Assembly (NCBI RefSeq): GCF_018531495.1
Contig: NZ_JAHDTI010000005.1
Coordinates: 310,001-374,000 of the forward strand
Length of the DNA stretch: 64,000 bases
From: Nonomuraea sediminis
GTDB lineage: Bacteria; Actinomycetota; Actinomycetes; Streptosporangiales; Streptosporangiaceae
Direction of reading: 5' to 3'
Within the stretch, counting starts at the first letter, position 1. Each line of letters begins with the position of its first letter. Below the pieces are notes generated by a model, which ran no database searches, was not told the origin of the DNA, and saw only the letters and a program-made list of their open reading frames with translations. The position numbers were made by a program, and so were the translations under genes. This document shows positions 1 to 8,633 of the stretch, piece by piece.

Positions 1-618
1 CGCCTGGACGGCCAGGCGCATCTGCTCGCGCGGGTCGGCGGGGAAGTCCCTGCCGGTCTGCTCGCGCACGACGCCCTTGTACGTCTCGACCAGGCCGCGC
101 AGCTCGGCGGCGGTCAGGTCGGTGTCCTGGCGGGAGCCCTTGAGCGCGTCGAGGGCCTCTTCGAACAGCTCGCCCTCGACACCCAGGACGGTCTTGCCGA
201 ACATCTGGATGAGCCTGCGGTAGGAGTCCCAGGCGAAGCGCTCGTTGCCGCCGGCCTGCTTGGCCAGGCCCTGGACGGACTCGTCGTTGAGCCCGATGTT
301 GAGGACGGTGTCCATCATGCCCGGCATGGAGAACTTGGCCCCCGAGCGGACGCTGACCAGCAGCGGGTCGTCGGCCTGGCCGAGTTTCCTGCCCATGCGC
401 TCCTCGAGCGCGGCCAGGTGCCCGGCGACCTCGGCCTCGAGGCCGTCAGGGACGGCACCCTCCGCCAGATAGTGACGACATGCCTCAGTGGTGATCGTGA
501 ACCCGGGAGGGACGGGAAGCCCAAGGTTGGTCATCTCGGCAAGGTTGGCTCCCTTGCCGCCGAGCAAGTCCTTGAGATTCCTGTTGCCCTCGGTGAAGTC
601 GTAAACGAACTTGGCCAC
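1..618 (-). CDS. ppdK: Pyruvate, phosphate dikinase, N-terminal part (cut by window edge)
   Basis: The 206 codons present begin VAKFVYDFTEG and contain the nucleotide-binding signature LLGGKGANLAEM near residue 20, followed by LPVPPGFTITTEA and the SVRSGAKFSMPGMMDT segment near residue 95. These are diagnostic of the ATP-grasp domain of PPDK, which interconverts ATP + phosphate + pyruvate and AMP + PPi + phosphoenolpyruvate in the cytoplasm. I chose the GTG at 618 because GGAG lies five bases ahead of it; the adjacent in-frame GTG at 621 is only two bases from that site. The phosphohistidine and PEP/pyruvate domains lie beyond the window. It is transcribed away from the cytochrome b gene. Confidence 0.95.
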   Translation of the reverse strand, partial: MAKFVYDFTEGNRNLKDLLGGKGANLAEMTNLGLPVPPGFTITTEACRHYLAEGAVPDGLEAEVAGHLAALEERMGRKLGQADDPLLVSVRSGAKFSMPGMMDTVLNIGLNDESVQGLAKQAGGNERFAWDSYRRLIQMFGKTVLGVEGELFEEALDALKGSRQDTDLTAAELRGLVETYKGVVREQTGRDFPADPREQMRLAVQA

Positions 619-757
619 CACAGCTCCAATCGACGCCTCTGACCCGGACTCTACAGGCGGTATTGATGATGAAACTGCACCCATCGGCTAACTCACCGTT
701 TCCCCAGGTGAACCACCTATAACCGGTCTAATCCAATTAAAATTCTGGTGAGAGGCG

Positions 758-789
758 AATTGGTTTATACCAATTGGTTTACACCAATT
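758..789. promoter_or_regulatory. Two overlapping palindromic operators
   Basis: Two palindromes AATTGGT-N4-ACCAATT (758-775 and 772-789) overlap by sharing AATT, in an AT-rich island of a GC-rich region. They lie between the divergent ppdK and cytochrome b genes, about 60 bases before the cytochrome b start. The TTGGT-N4-ACCAA core resembles GntR/FadR-type or MarR-type operators. No matching regulator gene is adjacent, so the binding protein is unknown. Confidence 0.5.
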
Positions 790-847
790 CTTGATATGCC
801 GGAAGTGGAGGTGCAGAATCGGATCATCACCCCCACGGGAGGCGCCG

Positions 848-2221
848 ATGGCCGCTCCTACCAAGCCGACGCGGCGGGAACGCCTGCTGGCCGGATCCGC
901 GCGAGCGGCGCAGGGCACCGTGCTCTACGTGGACGAGCGGCTCCCGGGAGTGGGCCGCTGGTTACGCCCCAACCTGCGCAAACTCTTCCCGAGCCACTGG
1001 TCGTTCCTGCTCGGCGAGTTCGCGCTGTACTCCTTCGCGCTGCTCGTGCTGACCGGGACGTTCCTGACGCTGTTCTACAAGGCAGCCCCCGACGCGGCCT
1101 ACGCCTCGGTCAGGGAGATCAGCCTCGAGGTGCGCGGCGGGTTGCTGCTGCGACAGCTGCACCACTGGTCGGCGACGATCTTCGTGCTGTCGATCGTGGC
1201 GCACCTGTTCCGCGTCTTCTTCACCGGCGCCTTCCGCAGGCCGCGCGAGCTGACCTGGATGCTGGGCGTGCTGCTGTTCACGCTGGCGCTGTTCGAGTCG
1301 TTCCTCGGGGTCTCGCTGCCGGCCGACCAGCTGGCCTTCTCCGGGCTGCGGGAGGCGCAGGGGCTGCTGCTGTCGATCCCGCTGGTGGGCTCCTACCTGT
1401 CGGCGTTCTTCTTCGGCGGCGAGTTCCCCGGGCAGGTGGTCGGGCGCCTGTTCGTCACGCACGTGCTGCTGGTGCCGGGCATCCTGCTGGCGGTCGCGCC
1501 GCTGCACGCCTTGGTCCTCACCTGGCGGCAGAAGCACACGGAGCGAAGGAGCTCGGGGGGAGAGCGAAGCGGTCGCGACCATCAGCACGAGCGCCGCATG
1601 CCGGACTCCTCGGAGTCGCAGGTGACGGGCGCACCGTTCTTCCCCTACTTCGCGATCAAGAACGGCGCGACGGCCATGTCCACCTTCGCGGCCATCGCGC
1701 TGCTGGCCACGTTCGTGACGGTCAATCCGGTGTGGGAGCACGGCCCCTACCGGCCGGGCGCGGTGCCGCCGTCGGCGCAGCCGTTCTGGTACTTCGGCGT
1801 GCTGGAGGGGGCGCTGCGGCTGGTGCCGCCCTGGGAGATCGTCGTGGGCGGGTACGTGCTGCAGGTCGGGCTCTGGATCCCGATGCTGGTGCTCGGCGGG
1901 TTCTTCACGGTGCTGCTGCTGTACCCGTTCCTGGAGCGGCGGGTGACCAGTGACGGCGGCTACCACCACCTGCTCGACCAGCCCCGCCAGGCGCCCGTGC
2001 GGACCGCGCTGGGCATCGCGGTCATCACGTTCTTCACCGTGGTGTGGGCGGCGACCTGGTTCTCGGAGATCCCCGGGGATCCGCATGCGCCTGCGCCGCC
2101 GCTGCTGGCACCCCATGATGTGTACGTGACGATCATCTGGTCCCTGCGCGCGGCGGCCTTCGTCTTACCGGCCGCCGCCTACGCCGCCACGCTCGCCTAC
2201 TGCCGGAGGCGTGCCCGGTGA
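848..2221 (+). CDS. Orphan cytochrome b (QcrB-like) membrane protein
   Basis: This 457-residue multi-span protein resembles the cytochrome b subunit of bc1 complexes, which oxidises menaquinol. Haem-ligand pairs are visible: H105/H106 with H119 (QLHHW...VAHLFRVF) and H205 with H220. The quinol-site motif normally PEWY reads PFWY (about residues 312-315), losing the conserved glutamate. A hydrophilic insert (about residues 230-258, rich in Arg, Ser, Asp, His) follows the fourth core helix. The ATG at 848 has GGGAGG five bases upstream. No Rieske or cytochrome c gene is adjacent, so it is probably a paralogue of the main complex. Its stop overlaps the next start (GTGA), suggesting co-translation with the downstream gene. 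Confidence 0.8.
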   Translation: MAAPTKPTRRERLLAGSARAAQGTVLYVDERLPGVGRWLRPNLRKLFPSHWSFLLGEFALYSFALLVLTGTFLTLFYKAAPDAAYASVREISLEVRGGLLLRQLHHWSATIFVLSIVAHLFRVFFTGAFRRPRELTWMLGVLLFTLALFESFLGVSLPADQLAFSGLREAQGLLLSIPLVGSYLSAFFFGGEFPGQVVGRLFVTHVLLVPGILLAVAPLHALVLTWRQKHTERRSSGGERSGRDHQHERRMPDSSESQVTGAPFFPYFAIKNGATAMSTFAAIALLATFVTVNPVWEHGPYRPGAVPPSAQPFWYFGVLEGALRLVPPWEIVVGGYVLQVGLWIPMLVLGGFFTVLLLYPFLERRVTSDGGYHHLLDQPRQAPVRTALGIAVITFFTVVWAATWFSEIPGDPHAPAPPLLAPHDVYVTIIWSLRAAAFVLPAAAYAATLAYCRRRAR

Positions 2222-3225
2222 CCGACTGGCACCCGCCCGACTCCGTCCCTCCCGACGACCCCCCACCCACAACCTGGCCCTCCCCCGCCCCCACGGAAGC
2301 CACCTGGAGCACCCCGAGTGCGGCCTGGTCCACCGCACCACCGGGGAGCGCTCCCCCGCCGGGGACCTTTCCACCGCCGGGGGTGGCCCCACCGCCGGGG
2401 ACCACCCTTTCGCCAGAGACTGCCCCTCCTGGCACGGTTCCGCCTTCACTGCCTTGGACCACCGCGACACCAGGGACGGTCCCGCCTCCATCGCCGTGGA
2501 CCACCGCGACACCAGGGACGGTCCCGCCATCACCGCCGTGGACCACCGCGACACCAGGGACGGTCCCGCCTCCATCGCCGTGGACCACCGCGACACCAGG
2601 GACGGTCCCGCCATCACCGCCGTGGACCACTCCGACGCCTGGGGCGGTCCCCGCGCACGGGTGGGGCGCTGTGCCTGGTGGGCCGGGTTCCGTGCCGCCG
2701 CGGCGGGGCCGGGCGGGGCTCGTCGTGGGAGTGGTCGTGTCCGTGGCCGTGCTGCTGGTGGCGGGGCTGTCGGTGCTGATGGTCAAGGCGGTCGAGCGCG
2801 TGGGCGCCATGCCGGACCCGGCCACCTCGGCTCCGCCGTACACCCCCTCGGAGGAGCCGTCGGGCGTGTATCTCGACGACCTGACGACCGGCGACTGCGC
2901 CAACGGGCTGTACCGCGACGAGGACACGATCACCGACGTCACGGTGGTCGTGTGCACCGGCCCGCACGAAGGGGAGTTCCTGGCCCGCGTCGTCCTGCCC
3001 AACGGCAGGTGGATGGGCGAGAGCGCCTCCGAGCGCATGACGGACTCTCTGTGCGAGAGGTACGCGGGCACCCTCATCCGCAGCGGCACCACCGCCGGCG
3101 AATCCGTGACCGCGCTCAACTTCTACCCCACCAAGGAGGGCTGGCCCGACGACCGCAGCGGCCTCTGCTTCGCCGTCCACAAACGCGACGACGGCACCAA
3201 ACTCGCCGCCCCCATCCGCCGCTGA
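2218..3225 (+). CDS. Septum-formation-domain membrane protein with proline-rich repeats
   Basis: A 335-residue protein with three parts. Residues 1-165 are Pro/Thr-rich and cytoplasmic, including about five tandem 14-residue repeats (TPGTVPPxxPWTTA, residues 70-141). One membrane helix follows (about 167-190). The exterior C-terminal domain contains LTTGDCANG, VVCTGPHEGEF and a further Cys, matching the septum formation (Septum_form) family of actinobacteria. The role of the family is poorly defined; it is linked to the cell envelope. The GTG start overlaps the cytochrome b stop. A related but lipid-anchored paralogue follows 45 bases downstream. Confidence 0.7.
   Translation: MTDWHPPDSVPPDDPPPTTWPSPAPTEATWSTPSAAWSTAPPGSAPPPGTFPPPGVAPPPGTTLSPETAPPGTVPPSLPWTTATPGTVPPPSPWTTATPGTVPPSPPWTTATPGTVPPPSPWTTATPGTVPPSPPWTTPTPGAVPAHGWGAVPGGPGSVPPRRGRAGLVVGVVVSVAVLLVAGLSVLMVKAVERVGAMPDPATSAPPYTPSEEPSGVYLDDLTTGDCANGLYRDEDTITDVTVVVCTGPHEGEFLARVVLPNGRWMGESASERMTDSLCERYAGTLIRSGTTAGESVTALNFYPTKEGWPDDRSGLCFAVHKRDDGTKLAAPIRR
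2425..2640 (+). repeat. 42-bp in-frame tandem repeats
   Basis: About five copies of a 42-bp unit encode TPGTVPPxxPWTTA. Alternate copies differ (PPPSPW or PPSPPW), giving an 84-bp higher-order period. Near identity between copies indicates recent expansion. They lengthen the proline-rich linker of the membrane protein. Confidence 0.85.
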
Positions 3226-3270
3226 CCCCCCGCGACACCTTCGTGATCAAGCCCTGCCATCCTCCACACC

Positions 3271-3765
3271 ATGCGTTCGCGAAGGACCTGGGCCGTCGCC
3301 ACAGCCGTGCTGACGACCTGCCTCACCACCGCCTGCACAGCCGGTACGGCCCAGCCGCCCCCCACGATCCCGTCCACCCCACCGTCCGCGGCCCCCGTGG
3401 CTTCGGTCCCGGCGAAACCGGGCGAGGAGCGCTGGTATCCAACCGATCTACGCCCAGGCGACTGCGTGAAATCCATCGCCGGTGACCAGTTGGTGACGCT
3501 GGTGCCGTGCGCCCGTCCGCACATCGCCGAGTTCGCCGCCGTGTACGTCCTCCCGGACGGCCCCTGGCCGGGCTACAACGAAGTCCAGCGCATGGCGGAG
3601 AACGGATGCCTACCCCGCGTCCACATCAAGGAGTCGCGACACGCGACAGTGGGCGTGAGCGAAATCCTCCCCTTCGAGACCACCTGGCCGCGCTCCCGAA
3701 CCGCCTACTGCCTGGCCGTCCCAGCCGCCGGCGGCACCATGCGCGGCCACGCCCTCGCATACTGA
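3271..3765 (+). CDS. Septum-formation-like lipoprotein
   Basis: A 164-residue protein with a lipoprotein signal peptide: RSRR, a hydrophobic stretch and the lipobox TTAC at about residues 19-22. After a short Pro-rich linker it carries LRPGDCVKS, TLVPCARPHIAEF and the later Cys residues of the domain seen at the end of the preceding gene. It is therefore probably a paralogue held on the outer face of the membrane by lipid instead of a helix. Function unknown. Start is the ATG directly before the signal peptide. Confidence 0.7.
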   Translation: MRSRRTWAVATAVLTTCLTTACTAGTAQPPPTIPSTPPSAAPVASVPAKPGEERWYPTDLRPGDCVKSIAGDQLVTLVPCARPHIAEFAAVYVLPDGPWPGYNEVQRMAENGCLPRVHIKESRHATVGVSEILPFETTWPRSRTAYCLAVPAAGGTMRGHALAY

Positions 3766-3863
3766 CCACTCCGAACATCCCCCTGCAGCCTCCCGCGTCA
3801 CCGGGTGGTCTCGGCGTATCCGTGGGGTCAGGCTAGGTTCGCCATCACGGTGACCGTGAGGTG

Positions 3864-3888
3864 GACCCTCACATGGGTACCGAGGGTC
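3864..3888. promoter_or_regulatory. Orphan MerR-type operator-like inverted repeat
   Basis: GACCCTC and GAGGGTC form perfect 7-bp arms around 11 bases, in the style of MerR-family promoters, followed by GTACTT as a possible -10 element. No gene starts downstream; the sequence runs into tandem repeats. It may be a relic of a lost gene. Confidence 0.35.
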
Positions 3889-3908
3889 GGCAGCGTACTT
3901 CAGTGGAA

Positions 3909-4078
3909 ACGGGTGAGCGCAGCGAACGCCTCGGACCAGGGCGGGCTCCAGCCGGGAAGAAATCCAGGTGGGCAACGGGTGGGACCCTAAAGCACGGGTG
4001 AGCGCAGCGAACGCCTCGCAGCAGGGCGGGCCCCAACGCGGAAGAAATCCAGGCGGGCAACGGGTGGGACCCTAAAGA
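3909..4078. repeat. Two 85-bp tandem direct repeats
   Basis: Copies at 3909-3993 and 3994-4078 both start ACGGGTGAGCGCAGCGAACG and end ACCCTAAAG, with a few substitutions. The start of a third copy (GCGAACGCCT) is seen at 4081-4090. The end of each copy supplies the left arm of the hairpin that follows. Confidence 0.85.
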
Positions 4079-4110
4079 ACGCGAACGCCTTGTCTTTGGG
4101 GTCCCACCCG
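4061..4110. terminator. Bidirectional terminator hairpin
   Basis: Arms 4061-4077 and 4094-4110 pair over 17 positions (CGGGTGGGACCCTAAAG with CTTTGGGGTCCCACCCG), with one mismatch that becomes a wobble pair in one RNA. The loop is 16 bases. It lies eight bases past the glyS stop, between convergent genes. Confidence 0.7.
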
Positions 4111-4117
4111 GGGTGGG

Positions 4118-5503
<1,386 letters not shown>

Positions 5504-5592
5504 GTTGGTTGGGTCTCTTTCCGGCTGGAGGTCGGCGAGGGCTAATGGATGAGATCCCAGCTTAGGGGACTCGCGGCGGCCCTCGCGCGCGA

Positions 5593-5883
5593 CTATTCCT
5601 CTTGTCCGGAAACGTAAACGTCCTCGAAGGCACTCGGCTCGTTGACCATGAGGATCATCAGCGGGTACATCACCATCCGCGCGGCCGAGAGTGCGCGCCG
5701 GTAGAAGCCCGCACCCTCCCACTCGCTGACCAGCGCCCACAGGTTGGGCTCGTCGACGGATCGGGCCAGCCTGCCGCGCCGGAAACCCGGTTCTCCGGCC
5801 AGCGTGTCGAGGATGACGTGGGCCTGCTTGATGAAGTCCTGCGACTGAGACTCTGGCACGGTGTAACGGATGACGGCGAGCAC
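5593..5883 (-). CDS. Small ABM-type (dimeric alpha-beta barrel) protein
   Basis: A 96-residue protein beginning [12 protein letters not shown] and containing [22 protein letters not shown] and [13 protein letters not shown], the pattern of antibiotic-biosynthesis-monooxygenase (ABM) domains. These small barrels oxidise or bind aromatic or haem-like ligands, but substrate cannot be told from sequence. It starts at GTG 5883 and lies between the hydrolase remnant and glyS on the same strand. Confidence 0.7.
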   Translation of the reverse strand: MLAVIRYTVPESQSQDFIKQAHVILDTLAGEPGFRRGRLARSVDEPNLWALVSEWEGAGFYRRALSAARMVMYPLMILMVNEPSAFEDVYVSGQEE

Positions 5884-5893
5884 CCGCCCAAGC

Positions 5894-6346
5894 TTAGAGT
5901 GCCAGCAGCGCCGCCACCGGCGGACAGGTCAGGTAGGCCTTGGCGCGATGGAAGTCCAGAACGCCGATGCTGACCGGCTTCTCCTGCTCCACCCCGTCGA
6001 AGCGGGTCTCGAGCTGTTTGGGCACGGCCACGAGATCGCCTCTGTCGGCGACGTTCACCCACCTGCGGACGCCGGGCGGCCTGGCCCCCTTCCCGTCGAG
6101 CGGCGCCGGCCTGAGCCGGTCGAAGACCACCTGCCGGGCGCCGAGCGGGCTGCCCATCGTCACCAGCAGGTCCAGCTCGAGCGAGGGGTCGGCCCACAGC
6201 GCCTCGTAGGCGGCCACGCTGCCGAGCGAGTGGGCGACCACCACGCGCGTTCCGCTGCGCCGTACCTGCTGGGTGACGAGGTCGACCACCTCGTCGCGGA
6301 CGCCGTCGGAGTGGTAGGCGGCCACCTCGCGCACGAACCGGGTCAC
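5894..6346 (-). pseudogene. Alpha/beta hydrolase, apparently 5'-truncated
   Basis: The 150 codons encode the C-terminal half of an alpha/beta hydrolase. The nucleophile elbow VVVAHSLGSVAAYEAL falls only about 35 residues from the start, whereas full-length relatives have an N-terminal region with the oxyanion strand before it. Later parts (TMGSPLGARQVVFDRL, RRWVNVADRGDLVA) are well preserved. The reading frame upstream is closed by TGA and offers no earlier start than GTG 6346. The missing N-terminus makes an active enzyme unlikely; a shortened functional protein cannot be excluded. Confidence 0.55.
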
Positions 6347-6408
6347 GCTTCCTCGAGCGGGAGTCCGGCAGGCAGCGCACGCGGGTCCGCTTCTGGACCA
6401 AGCCCAGG

Positions 6409-6597
6409 GTGCGGACCTACGCGATCGCCGTCACCTTGTTGATCATGGTCACGCTGGGGGTGTGCGTGCTGGTGCTGGCCGATCTTGTGCCCGACAGCAC
6501 GGGGCTGCGGGTGGCGATCTGCGTGGCGGTGCTGGTCGCGCTCGCGACGCTGGCGACCAGGATCTGGGTAGACGTGGTCCTCGCGACCAGGGATTAG
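6409..6597 (+). CDS. Small two-helix membrane protein
   Basis: A 62-residue protein consisting of two hydrophobic helices (about residues 5-27 and 34-58) with a short loop. Family not recognised. The frame stays open upstream (RVRFWTKPRV), so the true start may be earlier than GTG 6409. Its promoter region overlaps the remnant hydrolase gene on the other strand. Confidence 0.5.
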   Translation: MRTYAIAVTLLIMVTLGVCVLVLADLVPDSTGLRVAICVAVLVALATLATRIWVDVVLATRD

Positions 6598-6607
6598 GCT
6601 CACGCCC

Positions 6608-6907
6608 GTGGCTCCACGTGAGAACTCCTTCCGCAAGGCCGTCGAGGCGCGCAGCGCGACGCCGATGGTTTACCTGTCCACGCAGCTGCCCCGCTGGGTG
6701 GTCCCGGTACTGCTGGTGATCCTGCTGCTGGCGGGACTGGCGGTCACCAACCCGCTCGGCGCGCTGGCCGTGCTGCCCGTGCTGGCGTTCGTGTGCTGGC
6801 TGGCCTACCTGTCGTGGCCGACCATCGGCGTCGGCGGCAGGATCCTGCGGATCGTGGTGATCGCCTTCCTGCTGGCGCTCATCGCCACCCGGCTCGGAGC
6901 GTTCTGA
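6608..6907 (+). CDS. Small membrane protein (DUF6703-like)
   Basis: A 99-residue protein with a charged N-terminus (PRENSFRKAVEARSATPM), then three hydrophobic segments beginning at about residues 29, 49 and 75. It resembles a small uncharacterised actinobacterial membrane family found beside zinc uptake genes. GTG 6608 follows the previous stop by ten bases, so the two small membrane proteins are likely co-transcribed. Confidence 0.6.
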   Translation: MAPRENSFRKAVEARSATPMVYLSTQLPRWVVPVLLVILLLAGLAVTNPLGALAVLPVLAFVCWLAYLSWPTIGVGGRILRIVVIAFLLALIATRLGAF

Positions 6908-6919
6908 ATTCGAGGATTT

Positions 6920-6934
6920 TGACAATCGTTTTCA
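6920..6934. promoter_or_regulatory. Zur box upstream of znuA
   Basis: TGACAATCGTTTTCA matches the actinobacterial Zur consensus TGAAAATGATTTTCA at 12 of 15 positions. It lies 24 bases before the znuA start, where zinc-bound Zur would block transcription. The regulator gene is the last of the same operon. Confidence 0.75.
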
Positions 6935-6957
6935 TTTTCTCCATACTCGGGGGTGTG

Positions 6958-7857
6958 ATGTCCAGAACGCCCCTTATCGGCATGGCGGCCGCGGCCCTCG
7001 CCCTCGTGACGACCACCGCGGCCTGCGGCTCCGGCGCCGCCGAGACCTCAGCGGGCGGACGACCCAACGTGGTCGCCGCCTTCTACCCGCTGCAGTGGCT
7101 CACCGAGCAGGTCGGGGGCTCGGACGTCAAGCTGTCCGTTCTCACCGCGCCGGGCGTCGAGCCGCACGATCTGGAGCTGGGCGCGCAGCAGGTGGCGATG
7201 CTGGACGCGGCGGCGCTGACCGTCTACGTCAAGGGCGTGCAGCCCGCCGTCGACGACGCGGTCGCCCAGTACGGCGCCGACAAGGGCTTCGACGCCGCCA
7301 CCGCGGTCAAGACGATCCCCCTGACGGACACGTCCGAGACCGCCGGCGTCAGCTACGACCCGCACGTCTGGCTCGATCCCTCGCGCATGGCCACGGTCGC
7401 CACCAAGCTGGGCGAGCGCCTGGCCACCGCCGACCCCGCGCACGCCCAGGCCTACAAGGACCGCGCCGCCAGGACGGCCGCGGCGCTCGGCGCCCTCGAC
7501 CAGGACTACGCCAAGGGCCTGGCCACCTGCCGGACCAAGACGCTGGTCACCAGCCACCAGGCGTTCGGCTACCTGGCCGACCGCTACCACCTCAAGCAGG
7601 TCGGCATCACGCTGGATCCCGAGCAGGAGCCCTCGCCCACCCGCATCCTCGAGGTCGCCAAGCTGGCCAAGGACGAGGGCGTCACCACGATCTTCACCGA
7701 GTCGCTGGTCAGCCCCAAGGTGGCCGAGGTGCTCGCCAACGAGGTCGGAGCCAAGACCCAGGTGCTCGACCCGCTGGAGAGCAAGCCCGACGGCGACTAC
7801 CTGTCGGCGATGCGCAAGAATCTGGAGTCCTTGAAGTCAGCACTGGGGTGTTCATGA
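6958..7857 (+). CDS. znuA: Zinc ABC transporter substrate-binding lipoprotein
   Basis: A 299-residue cluster A-I metal-binding protein. The signal peptide ends in the lipobox TAAC, anchoring it outside the membrane. Metal-site histidines are visible in GVEPHDLELG, YDPHVWLDP and TSHQAFGYL; the acidic ligand probably lies in the C-terminal lobe. It lacks the His-rich loop of some ZnuA proteins. It delivers zinc to ZnuB/ZnuC. Start is ATG 6958, giving a normal signal peptide. The stop overlaps the znuC start (ATGA). Confidence 0.92.
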   Translation: MSRTPLIGMAAAALALVTTTAACGSGAAETSAGGRPNVVAAFYPLQWLTEQVGGSDVKLSVLTAPGVEPHDLELGAQQVAMLDAAALTVYVKGVQPAVDDAVAQYGADKGFDAATAVKTIPLTDTSETAGVSYDPHVWLDPSRMATVATKLGERLATADPAHAQAYKDRAARTAAALGALDQDYAKGLATCRTKTLVTSHQAFGYLADRYHLKQVGITLDPEQEPSPTRILEVAKLAKDEGVTTIFTESLVSPKVAEVLANEVGAKTQVLDPLESKPDGDYLSAMRKNLESLKSALGCS

Positions 7858-8633
7858 CGGAGACCGCATTCCAGATGGTCGGCGGCCGGGTGACGCTGGA
7901 CGGCCGCGAGATCCTGCGCGGCATCGACCTGACGATCTGCCCCGGCGAGGTCGTCGCCGTCCTGGGGGCCAACGGCTCCGGCAAGTCCACGCTGGTGCGC
8001 GCCCTGCTCGGCCTCACCCCGCTCTCGGGCGGCAAGACCCTCCTGTACGGCAGGCCACCGGCGAAGTTCCGCGACTGGTGGCGCATCGGCTACGTGCCGC
8101 AGCGGCTCAACGTGGGCGGCGGCGTGCCCGCCACGGTCCGCGAGGTCGTGGCCTCAGGCCGGGTCGCCAGGCAGAAGCGGCTGCGCCGTACGAGCTCCGC
8201 GGACAGGACCGCGGTGACCGAGGCGCTCGAGGCCGTGGCGCTGTCGCACCGGGCCTCCGACCCGGTCCAGTCGCTGTCGGGCGGGCAGCAGCAGCGGGTG
8301 CTCATCGCCCGCGCGCTGGCGGGAGAGCCCGACACCTACGTCATGGACGAGCCCACCGCCGGCGTGGACTCCGAGTCGCAGCAGCTGCTGGCCGACACCC
8401 TGGCCACGCTGGTGCGCGACGGCAGGACCATCGTGCTGGTCGCGCACGAGCTCGGCCCGCTCGAGCCGCTGATCACCCGCGGCGTCGTGGTGCGCGACGG
8501 GCAGGTCGGCCACGACGGCAGGCCACCGCAACCGGAGGGCGACTGCGCCCGGCCGGGCCATCAGCACGTCCACCCGCACGCGGCAGGCGCTTCGGCGGGA
8601 CCGCTCAGGGGTTGGCAGGGGGAAGCGCCGTGA
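7854..8633 (+). CDS. znuC: Zinc ABC transporter ATP-binding protein
   Basis: A 259-residue ATPase with Walker A (GANGSGKST), Q-loop (VPQRLNVGG), signature LSGGQQQR, Walker B (YVMDEPT) and the switch histidine (VAHEL). The C-terminus is histidine-rich (HQHVHPHA), which may sense or store zinc. It powers zinc import through ZnuB. ATGA overlap with znuA and GTGA overlap with znuB show tight translational coupling. Confidence 0.93.
   Translation: MTETAFQMVGGRVTLDGREILRGIDLTICPGEVVAVLGANGSGKSTLVRALLGLTPLSGGKTLLYGRPPAKFRDWWRIGYVPQRLNVGGGVPATVREVVASGRVARQKRLRRTSSADRTAVTEALEAVALSHRASDPVQSLSGGQQQRVLIARALAGEPDTYVMDEPTAGVDSESQQLLADTLATLVRDGRTIVLVAHELGPLEPLITRGVVVRDGQVGHDGRPPQPEGDCARPGHQHVHPHAAGASAGPLRGWQGEAP

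Larger units (their letters stand above)
3766..4117. other. Gene-free region with repeats, orphan operator and terminator
   Basis: The 352 bases between two convergent genes hold no convincing reading frame. They contain a MerR-like inverted repeat (3864-3888), two tandem 85-bp copies (3909-4078) and a long hairpin (4061-4110), each listed separately. Confidence 0.7.

Noticed and set aside
2211-3485. Long alternative plus-strand frame across the proline-rich repeats
   Set aside because: The other frame has the membrane helix and the septum-formation domain; this one is a by-product of repeats and GC bias.
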